Shown: positions 42,538 through 51,308, counted from the stretch's first letter. The stretch is 64,000 nt of DNA from Chloroflexota bacterium (GCA_029782365.1 JAKOUW010000234.1:58361-122360), one strand, 5' to 3'. The notes: generated by a model not told the origin, from the letters alone. A program made the numbers and translations.

Positions 42538-44883
42538 ATGACACTGCCTTCTTTCTCGACCGATAAAGCCCTAAGAATATACCTGGCGCTGGTGCAGTAC
42601 CCGATTCTGAGCACCTCCATCCGCGCTCGCATGCGCAAGGAGTTATTTGAGCGCGGCGTGCTGACGCAGGCGGCCTTCGACGCCGAGGTGCGCGAGCAGG
42701 CCATCCGTTCGCAGCAGCGCGAGGCATTGAACAACCCCTTCAGCGAAGAGCCGCCGGATGTTTGGGAAATGCGCTTAATGCGCGTGCGCGATCATCTGAC
42801 GGATTTTTACTTTGCCTACAACCTGCCGTACGAGATCTTCGAGCACATCGTGCGCCAGGCGCTGGCGGAGCGCGGCGCCCAGACCGTGGATATGTTGGTA
42901 TCGTTCAATGCCGAGCTGGCGCCGCAGGACATGCTCTTTGAACAGGGTTTCGCCATTGAAAAAATGCAGCCCGCAGAGCGCGCGCGCATGGAGCACCGCC
43001 TGACGGAGATCAAGGTGGTGCTGATCCGCACCCTGATCAGTGACCAATTGGCCTACGTTAACATCGCCAAAGACTGGTTCACCATGTCCGACCTGAGCGA
43101 TATCCGCTGGCGCAAGGTAGGTGGGGGCAAAATCGGCGGCAAATCGGCCGGCATGCTGTTGGCGGCGCGCATTTTGAACACGGTAGCGGATGAGAACATC
43201 AAGCAGCACCTGGCGACCCCTGAATCATTTTTCATCGGCTCCGACACCACCTTCCGCTTTACCTCGTTGAATGACCTGACGCGCTGGGTTGACCAGAAGT
43301 ACAAATCGGAAGAGCAAATCCGCGCCGAATACCCGCTGATTCAACAGGAATTCATGAAAGGCGAATTCCCGCCGGACACGGTGGAGAATTTGCGCGAGCT
43401 GTTGGGCCGCATCGGCCACAAACCGATCATCGTGCGCTCATCCAGCCTGCTGGAAGATAACTTTGGCACTTCGTTTGCCGGGAAATACGAGAGCCATTTT
43501 CTGCCCAATTACCGCTCGCAGGAAGAGAATTTGCAAGCCCTGCTGCGGGCCATCAAGCGCATCTATGCCAGCGTGTATAACCCGGATGCCCTCAGCTACC
43601 GGCGCAGCAAAGAGCTGCAAGATTACAACGAGCGCATGGCGATTCTGCTCCAGGTGGTGGAGGGCGAGCAGGTCGGCAAATATTTCTTCCCCCACGCCGC
43701 TGGCGTGGCCTTCAGCCACAACCAGTTCCGCTGGTCGCCGCAGATCCGGCGCGAGGACGGCTTTTTGCGCCTGGTGTGGGGCCTGGGAACGCGCGCCGTC
43801 GATCGCGTGGGCAATGACTACCCGCGCCTGGTGGCATTGAGCCACCCGCTGCTGCACCCGACAGCCGCACCGCGCGATATCCGGCGCTATTCCCAACACT
43901 TCATCGACGTGCTGGACCTGGAGAAAAACGAATTTGTCACGCTGCCCGTCGAAGAGGTGCTCAATGCGCGCTACCCGGTTCTGCGCTACATCGCCCAGTT
44001 GGATGACGGCGGTTTTCTGCGCGCCATTCGCTCCACCATTTTGGATCAGGGCGTGCAGAACCTGGTGCTGACGTTCGACGAAATGCTGCGGCGCACGCCC
44101 TTCGCGGCTCGCATGCGTGAAATTCTGCAAATTCTGGAAAAAGAGTACCGCTCGCCGGTGGATACCGAATTCACCGTCGAAATCCTCAACCCCTATTCAA
44201 CCAATCCCGAGGTGCAAATCTGCCTGCTGCAGTGCCGCCCGCAGAGCCATTATAAGGAGACCAAGACAGCCTTCCCGGAGAGCCTGAACCCGGCGGACGT
44301 GGTGCTGGCGACCCAGCGGGTCGTGCCGGACGGCGCAGTGAACCATATCCGCTACGTGGTTTTCGTGACCCCCGAGGGTTATTATTCACTGCCTACCGAG
44401 GCCGCGCGGCGCGAGCTGGCGCGCGCCATCGGCATCTTGAACCATAAGCTGGCCGGCCAGGTGTTCATTTGCGTCGGACCGGGCCGCTGGGGCACGTCCA
44501 ATTCCGACCTGGGGGTGCCAATTGGCTATGCCGATATCTACAACACGCGCGCCCTGGTGGAACTGTCCGGCGAGGGCGTCGGCACCGCGCCCGAGCCGTC
44601 TTACGGCACGCATTTCTTCCAGGACCTGGTGGAAGCGCAGATCTTCCCGCTGGCGATCCTGTTGGAAGACAGCTCTTCGGTGTTCAAACGTGATTTTTTC
44701 TACCAGACAGCCAACTGCGTTGAGCGCTTCCTGCCGGAAGCCCAGCAGTCCGAGTGGGTTTTCAAAAACACCCTGCGGGTGATCGATGTGCACGCCTACC
44801 GCCCGGGCAGCCTGTTGACGCTGATCATGGACGATGACAAAAGCCGGGCAGCCGCCTTTCTGGTAGCCGGGGAGTACAAATGA
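42538..44883 (+). CDS. PEP/pyruvate-binding-domain protein lacking the His domain
   Basis: 781 residues. Residues 1-190 are a helical domain of unknown type. About 200-570 are the nucleotide-binding PPDK/PEP-synthase N-terminal fold: KIGGKSAGMLLAARIL, the IIVRSSSLLEDNFGTSFAGKYES motif, GVAFSHNQFRWSPQIR and, near its end, VQICLLQCRPQS. The phosphohistidine swivelling domain and the PEP-binding TIM barrel are absent. Instead about 200 residues follow with GPGRWGTSNSDLGVPIGYADI and YGTHFFQDLVEAQI, not assigned by me. No ribosome site is seen before the ATG. Its stop overlaps the deoxynucleoside kinase start by four bases. Probable ATP-dependent phosphotransfer to an unknown acceptor. Confidence 0.8.
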   Translation: MTLPSFSTDKALRIYLALVQYPILSTSIRARMRKELFERGVLTQAAFDAEVREQAIRSQQREALNNPFSEEPPDVWEMRLMRVRDHLTDFYFAYNLPYEIFEHIVRQALAERGAQTVDMLVSFNAELAPQDMLFEQGFAIEKMQPAERARMEHRLTEIKVVLIRTLISDQLAYVNIAKDWFTMSDLSDIRWRKVGGGKIGGKSAGMLLAARILNTVADENIKQHLATPESFFIGSDTTFRFTSLNDLTRWVDQKYKSEEQIRAEYPLIQQEFMKGEFPPDTVENLRELLGRIGHKPIIVRSSSLLEDNFGTSFAGKYESHFLPNYRSQEENLQALLRAIKRIYASVYNPDALSYRRSKELQDYNERMAILLQVVEGEQVGKYFFPHAAGVAFSHNQFRWSPQIRREDGFLRLVWGLGTRAVDRVGNDYPRLVALSHPLLHPTAAPRDIRRYSQHFIDVLDLEKNEFVTLPVEEVLNARYPVLRYIAQLDDGGFLRAIRSTILDQGVQNLVLTFDEMLRRTPFAARMREILQILEKEYRSPVDTEFTVEILNPYSTNPEVQICLLQCRPQSHYKETKTAFPESLNPADVVLATQRVVPDGAVNHIRYVVFVTPEGYYSLPTEAARRELARAIGILNHKLAGQVFICVGPGRWGTSNSDLGVPIGYADIYNTRALVELSGEGVGTAPEPSYGTHFFQDLVEAQIFPLAILLEDSSSVFKRDFFYQTANCVERFLPEAQQSEWVFKNTLRVIDVHAYRPGSLLTLIMDDDKSRAAAFLVAGEYK

Positions 44884-45536
44884 AACATTCAATCGTCGTT
44901 GCCGGGAATATTGGGGTGGGAAAATCCACCCTGGTCAATTTTTTGAGCCAGCGCCTGGGATGGGAGCCGTTTTACGAGCCCGAGGCCGAAAACCCCTACC
45001 TGGCGGATTTTTACCAGGATATGCGCGCCTGGGCTTTTCAATCGCAGGTTTTCTTCCTGGCGCGGCGCCTGCGCGCCCACCGCCAACTGCTGGAACACCC
45101 CACTTCGGCTATCCAGGATCGCAGCGTGTACGAGGACGCCGAAATCTTCGCCGCTAACCTGTACCACCAGGGCCTGATGGAGGAGCGTGATTACCGCTCT
45201 TATGGGGAACTGTACCAGGTGCTTTTGGAATTCTTACCCCCACCGGACCTGGTGATCTACCTGCGCGCCTCGGTGGATACCCTGCTGACGCGCATCGAAC
45301 AGCGCGGCCGGGGCTACGAACGCAGTATCAGCCGTGAATACCTGGAGCGCCTGAACCAGCTTTACGAAGCCTGGATCGGGGGTTTCGCCCTGTGCCCGGT
45401 CTTGAGCGTACCGGCAGACGATCTTAACTTCGTGGCGCATTCGGCCCACCTGGATTTGATCGTGCGTAAAATCCAGGAAAAGCTGACCGGCAAAGAGGAA
45501 GTGATCTTTCGCCCGGAGGAGATTTATCCGGCGTAA
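44880..45536 (+). CDS. Deoxynucleoside kinase
   Basis: 218 residues of the deoxynucleoside kinase family, which salvages deoxynucleosides with ATP. The P-loop is GNIGVGKST, the substrate/acid motif is QDRSVYEDAEIFA (DRS-type), and the LID arginines are in RGRGYERSISREYL. The QSQVFFLARRLRAH helix is characteristic. Its ATG overlaps the stop of the PEP-binding protein gene, indicating translational coupling. The C-terminus overlaps the convergent gatA gene by 13 bases. Whether it acts on deoxyadenosine/deoxyguanosine or thymidine is unclear. Confidence 0.92.
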   Translation: MKHSIVVAGNIGVGKSTLVNFLSQRLGWEPFYEPEAENPYLADFYQDMRAWAFQSQVFFLARRLRAHRQLLEHPTSAIQDRSVYEDAEIFAANLYHQGLMEERDYRSYGELYQVLLEFLPPPDLVIYLRASVDTLLTRIEQRGRGYERSISREYLERLNQLYEAWIGGFALCPVLSVPADDLNFVAHSAHLDLIVRKIQEKLTGKEEVIFRPEEIYPA

Positions 45537-47005
45537 GCCGGCGACCGCAGGTGCCAGTCGGTCGCCTGCTGGTAGGCGTGGGCGGCTCTGAACAACATAT
45601 CCTCGCGGAAATGCGGGCCCATGAGCTGGATGCCAACCGGCAGGCCGCCGGAATCGAAGCCCACCGGAAAAGCCAGCCCTGGCACGCCGGCCAGGTTGCC
45701 GGGCAGGGTGAATACATCTTCGAGATACATCGCCAGTGGGTCATTGCTGTGTTCGCCGATGCGGAAAGCGGTGGTGGGGGCGACCGGCGCGGCGATGACA
45801 TCCACCTCCTGAAAGGCGTTCTCGAAGTCGCGCTTGATCAGGGTGCGCACTTTTTGCGCCTGGCCGTAGTAGGCATCGTAATAACCGGCGGAAAGGGCGT
45901 AGGTGCCCAGCATGATGCGGCGCTTGACTTCGGCGCCGAATTTTTGGCCGCGCGTCTGGAAGTAGATATCCCACAGTGCCTCGCCGCTCAGGCGCGGGCC
46001 GTAGCGGATGCCGTCGAAGCGCGCCAGGTTGGCCGACGCCTCGGCGGGGGCAATCAGGTAATAGACCGGAACCGCGTACTCGGTGTGCGGCAGGCTGATC
46101 GGCTTAATTTCTGCCCCCATCGACTGGTAGACCGAAATCGCCTGGCGCACGGCGTTTTCAACGTCAGGCTGCAGCCCGCCGATGAAGTATTCCTGGGGGA
46201 CGCCCAGGCGCAGCCCGCGCACCGAATCCGGCCCTTGCAGGTCGATCGGCGGCAGGGGGAGATTCATCGAGGTGGCATCCAGCGGATCGTAACCGGCGAA
46301 CACTTGGAAGATGGGCGCTGCGTCGGCGGCGCTGCGCGCCAGCACACCTATGGTATCTAATGAAGACCCGTACGCTACCAGTCCGTAGCGTGAGACGCGC
46401 CCGTAGGTGGTTTTGAGCCCGGTAACGCCGCAGAACGAAGCCGGTTGGCGGACGGAACCGCCAGTATCCGTGCCCAGGGCGGCCGGCGCCAGCCGGGCGG
46501 ACACCGCCGCGGCGCTGCCGCCGCTTGACCCGCCAGGCACATGCTCCAGGTTCCAGGGATTGTGCGTCACACCGTAAGCCGAGTTCTCGGTGGAAGAGCC
46601 CATGGCGTACTCGTCGGTGTTGGTTTTGCCGAGCACCACGATACCCGCCGCCAGCAGCCGTTCGACGACCGTGGCATTGAACGGCGGGATGAAGGTTTCC
46701 AGGATTTTTGACCCGCAGGTGCAGCGCACCCCGGCCAGGCAGAGTACATCTTTGATCGCCATGGGCAGGCCGAGCAGGGGCGGCAGCTCGCCTGATGGGC
46801 TGCGCCGCCAGGCAGCCAGCTTTTGGTCGGCGGCGGCGGCCATGCTCAGCGCTTTTTCAGGGGTCAGGGTGATGAAGGCATGCAGCCTGTCTTCCTGTGC
46901 GGCGATGCGCTCCAGGTAGGCGTGCGTCAGCTCGCGGCTGGAAATTTCACCCTGGCGCAGCTTTTCCAGGGCCTCAGATACGGATAATTCGTGCAGGCCG
47001 GGCAT
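45524..47005 (-). CDS. gatA: Asp/Glu-tRNA amidotransferase subunit A
   Basis: 493 residues of the amidase-signature family; it releases ammonia from glutamine and passes it to GatB. The catalytic Lys-cisSer-Ser triad is visible: Lys in LPMAIKDVLC (about residue 82), the Ser-rich GGSSGGSAAAV (about residue 160) and the Ser nucleophile in GTDTGGSVRQPASF (about residue 178). The sequence ends LRSPAYAG. It follows gatC with two bases between, so both are read as one unit. It overlaps the convergent deoxynucleoside kinase by 13 bases. Confidence 0.96.
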   Translation of the reverse strand: MPGLHELSVSEALEKLRQGEISSRELTHAYLERIAAQEDRLHAFITLTPEKALSMAAAADQKLAAWRRSPSGELPPLLGLPMAIKDVLCLAGVRCTCGSKILETFIPPFNATVVERLLAAGIVVLGKTNTDEYAMGSSTENSAYGVTHNPWNLEHVPGGSSGGSAAAVSARLAPAALGTDTGGSVRQPASFCGVTGLKTTYGRVSRYGLVAYGSSLDTIGVLARSAADAAPIFQVFAGYDPLDATSMNLPLPPIDLQGPDSVRGLRLGVPQEYFIGGLQPDVENAVRQAISVYQSMGAEIKPISLPHTEYAVPVYYLIAPAEASANLARFDGIRYGPRLSGEALWDIYFQTRGQKFGAEVKRRIMLGTYALSAGYYDAYYGQAQKVRTLIKRDFENAFQEVDVIAAPVAPTTAFRIGEHSNDPLAMYLEDVFTLPGNLAGVPGLAFPVGFDSGGLPVGIQLMGPHFREDMLFRAAHAYQQATDWHLRSPAYAG

Positions 47006-47007
47006 AG

Positions 47008-47295
47008 CTATTCCAATACCGGTGGGACGCGAAACTGGCTGGCTTCGACATCCGGTGCATTTTCTAACAGCGTCTGGGTGGGCAGGCCGGGGCGCGAGAC
47101 ATCCGCTCGCAGCACGCTGCGCGGCGGCAGCACGCTGGCAGTGGGTGGGATGCCCTCCGTATCCAGGGACTGCAGGCGCGCCGCATATTCCAGGATCGCC
47201 GAGAGCTGTTCGACGAATTGTTCTTTTTCCTCCAGGGTTAAATCGAGGCGGGCTAACCCGGCGATATGTTCAACATCGGCTAAAGTCAGCGGCAT
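47008..47295 (-). CDS. gatC: Asp/Glu-tRNA amidotransferase subunit C
   Basis: 95 residues, start at ATG 47295. GatC is the small clamp that stabilises the GatA-GatB interface. The sequence starts with PLTLADVEHIAGLARLDLT, has the EQFVEQLSAILEYAARLQSLDTEG helix and ends in the LRADVSRPGLPTQTLLENAP segment that wraps GatA, all family-typical. The frame is open further upstream, but those residues overlap the neighbouring esterase gene and are not GatC-like. TATAAT lies seven bases before the ATG and no ribosome site is present, suggesting a leaderless mRNA. It precedes gatA by two bases. Confidence 0.95.
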   Translation of the reverse strand: MPLTLADVEHIAGLARLDLTLEEKEQFVEQLSAILEYAARLQSLDTEGIPPTASVLPPRSVLRADVSRPGLPTQTLLENAPDVEASQFRVPPVLE

Positions 47296-47302
47296 GCGGC
47301 GT

Positions 47303-47308
47303 ATTATA
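47303..47308 (-). promoter_or_regulatory. -10 box of gatCA, leaderless type
   Basis: A perfect minus-strand TATAAT (47303-47308) is separated from the gatC ATG (47295) by seven bases. No strong -35 sequence is seen. Transcription from it would start at or within two bases of the start codon. Confidence 0.6.
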
Positions 47309-47329
47309 ATCGGAAAAAGGGGGCGGTTT

Positions 47330-48370
47330 TCACCAATTTGAGGCGTACCAGCGCAAATAGATATCGGTGTGCGTTCGCCAGTGGGCTTCATCGTGATATC
47401 CGGGGAATAAATACCATTCGTGGACGATATTGCGCCTGGTGAGCAGGTCTTCGAGCCAGTACGCCGATTCGGCGATATCCGGCGGGTCGTGATCGGCCAG
47501 GTCGATGTAAATGCGGGGCATGGAGTCCGGCGGGATGGTATCCAGCCAGCCTGGAATATAAGGGGAATCATCCCAGAAGATGGCCGGGCTGTTCAAGCCA
47601 ATCACGCTGAACAATTGCCAGTAACTGAATCCCAGGTGCGCCGCCCAGCCGGCGCCGCGTGACATGCCGCCGACCGCTCGGAAACTGCGGTCGGGGATGG
47701 TGCGATACTGCCCGTCGATGAGCGGTACAAGCTGCTCGGCCACGGCTTTGCCGAACAGATCGAGGCTGGGGCCGTTGGTAATGCCGCGGTCAAACGGCAT
47801 CACGATGATAAACGCCGGCACCACTCCGCTGATGATCAACCGGCTGGCAACCTCATCTACCCCCAGGCGATCCCACTGGGTGTCGTCCGCATACTGCCCA
47901 TGGAACAAATACAGCACCGGGTAATAGCTTTCCGTCTGCTCGGCATAACATGGCGGCAGGTAAACCCGGTAAACGAGCGGCTTGTCCAGCAGGCTGCTGT
48001 TGAGCTGGCTGTGAACCACCCGGCCATTGGCGGCGGCCAGGCAGGCCGGGCGAAGAGAGCCAGGCGCGGCTGCGGGTGGGAGGTTTGGGGTGAAAACAGC
48101 GCCAGTCGGCGGGTCAAGCAGACCGGCGAGGGTGGAGGTCGGACCGGGTGTGGTTTCAGGGACAGCCAGGTCGTTGCCTGCAGACCGAGCCTCTGCTGCA
48201 GCAGGCGTCTTGGATGTGATTTCTACGGGGGCAGCAGCAGAGACGGCAGCCGCCGGCGGAGAACTGGCCGCTTCAAGCAGAGGCAGCGTGGCCCCAACCG
48301 CGGATTGGCAGGCGACAGCCAGCGAAATCATTATCAGGGAGATCAGGAGGTTTTGACAAACCTGGCGCAT
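47330..48370 (-). CDS. Lipoprotein esterase (alpha/beta hydrolase, esterase D family)
   Basis: 346 residues. Lipobox LAVAC (Cys21) follows a signal peptide, and residues 22-125 are a Ser/Ala/Pro-rich linker. The catalytic domain (about 130-346) has YRVYLPPCY, VLYLFHGQYADDTQW (oxyanion HG), the nucleophile elbow GGMSRGAGW, the acidic residue around DLADHD and the catalytic His in PGYHDEAHW. This is the esterase D/feruloyl esterase-like family acting outside the cell. The linker places the enzyme away from the membrane. Its 3' end lies directly beside the gatC promoter. Substrate unknown. Confidence 0.85.
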   Translation of the reverse strand: MRQVCQNLLISLIMISLAVACQSAVGATLPLLEAASSPPAAAVSAAAPVEITSKTPAAAEARSAGNDLAVPETTPGPTSTLAGLLDPPTGAVFTPNLPPAAAPGSLRPACLAAANGRVVHSQLNSSLLDKPLVYRVYLPPCYAEQTESYYPVLYLFHGQYADDTQWDRLGVDEVASRLIISGVVPAFIIVMPFDRGITNGPSLDLFGKAVAEQLVPLIDGQYRTIPDRSFRAVGGMSRGAGWAAHLGFSYWQLFSVIGLNSPAIFWDDSPYIPGWLDTIPPDSMPRIYIDLADHDPPDIAESAYWLEDLLTRRNIVHEWYLFPGYHDEAHWRTHTDIYLRWYASNW

Positions 48371-48458
48371 GTAGAGGGGAGTGTATCACAAATTTGCTGG
48401 GTGAAAGTAAGCTCAACCCTGGTACAATTGGCCTACGTTTTTTGGGAGACCGTGGCCG

Positions 48459-49790
48459 ATGTCCAAGAAAAACGCCCTCTGGTTGGCATCGTTGGCGCTG
48501 TTGATCAGCGCCTGCGCTGGCCAGGTGGGCCAAGCCTTACCTTCAAACCAGGCGCCTGTTAAAGTCGATATTGCCAGTACGGTAGAACACTCACTTGTCC
48601 TCGCCGGCACTGCCGCTGTGCCTGCCACCAGCGCGCCGGCGCCTGCCGGCTGCCGCACCTATGCGCGCGGCAGTCCCACGCCCACCGTGCCCGGCGCGGC
48701 GGACGATTACCTGCTGCCCGGCGATTGGATGGTCGGGCCTGAGCACCCGACGCTGACCATCATCTGGTACGGCGATTTTCAATGCCGCGCCTGCGCGCAG
48801 TTAGCCCAGGCGCTGGCCCTGCTGTCCAGGGAATTCCCCGCCGACCTGCGCGTGGTGTATCGCTTTTACCCGCAGGTCAGCGCCTCTTCAACCGCCGCAC
48901 CGGCGGCGGGCACCCCTCCGGCGCTCCTAGACAAATCTGCCCTGGCGGAGCAGGCTGTCATGGCGGCGGGAAAACAGGGGAAATTCTGGTCCATGCAGGA
49001 CCTGCTGTATGCCGATCAGGAGGCCTGGCTGGCGCTCGATGCGCCTGCTTTCCAGGATTGGCTGGCGGCGCGCGCCGCCGACTTGAAGCTGGACACGGCC
49101 CGATTTGCCGCCGACCTGGTAAGCCCGGAGGCAGTCCAAAAAGCGGCCAAAGACTGGCAGGAAGGCCAGGCCATCGGCCTGCCGCCTCCGCCGGCCTTGT
49201 TTGTGAATGGCAAGCTGGCCGATTATTCGCTCTCGTATTGGAACCTCTCGGCAGTCATTCGCCTGACGCTCCTGGGCGAGCACCAGTTTGCCACCTGCCC
49301 GGACATGCTGATCAACCCGGCCAAGCGCTACGTGGCCACGTTGAAAACCGAAAAAGGCGATATCGTGCTGGATCTGTTTGCCGACCGGGCGCCGCTGGCG
49401 GTCAATAACTTTGTTTTTCTGACGCGTCAGGGCTGGTACACCAACCTGACCTTTCACCGGGTGCTGCCCGGTTTTGTCGCCCAAAGCGGCGACCCTTCTG
49501 GGACAGGCTTCGGCGGGCCGGGCTATGCCTTCGATAACGAGATCGTCCCCTCGCTGACCTTCGACCGCCCCGGTCTGCTGGCAATGGCCAACGCCGGGCC
49601 GAACAGCAACGGCAGCCAGTTCTTCATCACCTACGCCCCGGCCCATGACCTGGACGGAAAATATACCATTTTCGGCCAGGTGGTCGCCGGTATGGAGGTG
49701 GTGAACAAGCTGGCGCCCCGCAATCCCGGGCAAAACGCCGATTTACCCCCCGGTGATAAGATTCTGGAAATAATGATCGATGAGAAATAA
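48459..49790 (+). CDS. DsbA/thioredoxin-like - cyclophilin fusion lipoprotein
   Basis: 443 residues in one frame. A signal peptide ends in lipobox LISAC (Cys19), followed by a Pro/Ala linker to about residue 85. About 88-265 are a DsbA-like thioredoxin fold: IIWYGDFQCRACAQL, active site C109-R-A-C112, and the cis-Pro segment PALFVNG. About 295-443 are a cyclophilin-type peptidyl-prolyl isomerase: VNNFVFLTRQGWYTNLTFHRV, FVAQSGDPSGTG, ANAGPNSNGSQFFITY. A single membrane-anchored protein thus combines disulfide and proline-isomerisation functions, presumably folding exported proteins. A terminator-like hairpin follows. Confidence 0.9.
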   Translation: MSKKNALWLASLALLISACAGQVGQALPSNQAPVKVDIASTVEHSLVLAGTAAVPATSAPAPAGCRTYARGSPTPTVPGAADDYLLPGDWMVGPEHPTLTIIWYGDFQCRACAQLAQALALLSREFPADLRVVYRFYPQVSASSTAAPAAGTPPALLDKSALAEQAVMAAGKQGKFWSMQDLLYADQEAWLALDAPAFQDWLAARAADLKLDTARFAADLVSPEAVQKAAKDWQEGQAIGLPPPPALFVNGKLADYSLSYWNLSAVIRLTLLGEHQFATCPDMLINPAKRYVATLKTEKGDIVLDLFADRAPLAVNNFVFLTRQGWYTNLTFHRVLPGFVAQSGDPSGTGFGGPGYAFDNEIVPSLTFDRPGLLAMANAGPNSNGSQFFITYAPAHDLDGKYTIFGQVVAGMEVVNKLAPRNPGQNADLPPGDKILEIMIDEK

Positions 49791-49815
49791 GGGGCAGGGC
49801 GAGCCGCCCGGCCCC
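49791..49815 (+). terminator. Terminator-like GC hairpin after the foldase gene
   Basis: GGGGCAGGGCG (49791-49801) pairs with CGCCCGGCCCC (49805-49815) with one mismatch and a 3-base loop. Only ATTAAG follows, so termination is probably weak. Confidence 0.5.
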
Positions 49816-49843
49816 ATTAAGCATTGAAAGGACACCCTGCAAG

Positions 49844-50494
49844 ATGGATTTTGTGCTTCAGTTAGTCAATATTTTCTTACACCTGGATGAATACCTGACC
49901 CAGGTGGTCGGTCAGTATGGGGCGCTGACGTATGGCTTCTTGTTTTTAGTGATCTTCATGGAAACCGGACTGGTAGTGACGCCCTTCCTGCCCGGCGACT
50001 CTTTGATTTTCGCCGCCGGCGCCCTGGCAGCCCTGGACAGCGGCCTGAACGTCCTCGGCTTGTGGGTTTTGCTGGCGGCGGCCGCCGTGCTGGGCGACAC
50101 CGTGAACTACTGGATCGGTCACACCATTGGGCCGCGCGCCTTCAGCGGGGAGATAAAATTCTTGAAGAAAGAATACCTGGACCGCACGCACGCTTTCTTC
50201 GAAAAGTACGGCGGCAAGACCATCATCCTGGCGCGCTTCGTACCCATCGTGCGCACCTTTGCCCCCTTTGTGGCCGGGGTGGGCGAGATGACCTACGCTC
50301 ATTTCATCACCTACAACGTGGCAGGCGGGCTGCTGTGGGTGACGCTTTTCACCCTGGGCGGCTACTTCTTCGGTAATATACCCTTCGTAAAGGACAATTT
50401 TTCGCTGGTAGTGATTGCCATTATCTTAATTTCCGTGATGCCGGCAGTCTATGAGGTGTTGAAAGCGCGCCGCACCCCGGCCGGGGCGGAGTAG
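49844..50494 (+). CDS. DedA family membrane protein
   Basis: 216 residues, a second DedA protein (undecaprenyl-phosphate or lipid flippase family). Typical stretches are LVIFMETGLVVTPFLPGDSLIFAAGALAAL and the F-x-R-x-x-P element in ILARFVPIVRTFAPFVAG, which here is intact unlike in the copy at 13.1 kb, followed by a GEMTYAHFITYNVAGGLLWV helix. It is a better match to the classic DedA branch. An AAAGGACA ribosome site precedes the ATG. birA follows after four bases. Confidence 0.9.
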   Translation: MDFVLQLVNIFLHLDEYLTQVVGQYGALTYGFLFLVIFMETGLVVTPFLPGDSLIFAAGALAALDSGLNVLGLWVLLAAAAVLGDTVNYWIGHTIGPRAFSGEIKFLKKEYLDRTHAFFEKYGGKTIILARFVPIVRTFAPFVAGVGEMTYAHFITYNVAGGLLWVTLFTLGGYFFGNIPFVKDNFSLVVIAIILISVMPAVYEVLKARRTPAGAE

Positions 50495-50498
50495 ACGC

Positions 50499-51308
50499 GT
50501 GGACGAGCAGTCCGTGCGGGCCGCCCTGGCGGGCCTGCCGCTCGGCGGGCTGCGCTATTACGCCCAGACGGGTTCGACCAACGATGATGCCGCCAAGTGG
50601 TTGGCTTCCGGTGCGCCGCACCTGGCGCTGGTGGCGGCGGGCGAGCAAACGGCGGGCCGCGGGCGGGAGGGGCGCACCTGGCAGTCGCCGGCTGGCACCA
50701 GCCTGGCGCTCAGCCTGGTACTGCGCCCGGCGAGCGTGGAACAGCAGCCCCTGGCGCGCTACACCGCCCTGGGGTCGCTGGCGGTGTGCAGCGCCCTGGA
50801 GCACAGCGGGCTGAGCGCCCGGATCAAATGGCCGAACGATGTGCTGCTGCAGGGCAAAAAGGTCGCCGGGGTGCTGGCTGAGGCCCACTGGAACGGCGAA
50901 CGGTTGGAGGCGGTCATCCTGGGAATTGGCATCAATGTTGCAACCGAATCGACAGCGCTCGCCGAGCAGCGGGAAGGCCGCCTGCGCTTTCCCGCCACCA
51001 GTGTGAGCGCCGCCGCCGGGCGACCGGTGGAACGCAGCAGACTGCTGCGGGCGGTGGTAGCGGAGTTGCTGGCCTGGCAGGCGCGTGCTCTGCCGGCAAT
51101 CATGACAGCCTGGCAGGAGCGCCTGGCTTTTTTAAACGAGCAGGTGCGCATCGAGACCGATGTCTCGGGAAAGGCGGCATCCCAGGTCGGGCGGGTGCTC
51201 GGACTGGAACCGGATGGCTCGCTGAGGCTGGAACTGGCAGACGGCGCTGTCAAAGCGCTTCACTTCGGTGAAATCCGCCTCCACCCGTTGGAAACTGATA
51301 CAATATAA
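50499..51308 (+). CDS. birA: Biotin--[acetyl-CoA-carboxylase] ligase (GTG start)
   Basis: 269 residues, starting at GTG. It attaches biotin to carboxylase carrier proteins. The biotin/ATP site appears as TGSTNDDAAKWL, TAGRGREGRTWQSP (GRGRxGR) and IKWPNDVLLQGKKVAGVLAE with the catalytic Lys, and a C-terminal SH3-like domain occupies about residues 215-265. There is no N-terminal helix-turn-helix, so it is an enzyme only and not a biotin-operon repressor. It is coupled to dedA by a four-base gap. Confidence 0.92.
   Translation: MDEQSVRAALAGLPLGGLRYYAQTGSTNDDAAKWLASGAPHLALVAAGEQTAGRGREGRTWQSPAGTSLALSLVLRPASVEQQPLARYTALGSLAVCSALEHSGLSARIKWPNDVLLQGKKVAGVLAEAHWNGERLEAVILGIGINVATESTALAEQREGRLRFPATSVSAAAGRPVERSRLLRAVVAELLAWQARALPAIMTAWQERLAFLNEQVRIETDVSGKAASQVGRVLGLEPDGSLRLELADGAVKALHFGEIRLHPLETDTI

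Noticed and set aside
47296..47571. Upstream extension of the gatC frame to 47571
   Set aside because: It overlaps the esterase gene in another frame and reads as nonsense; GatC starts at PLTLADVEHIAG.
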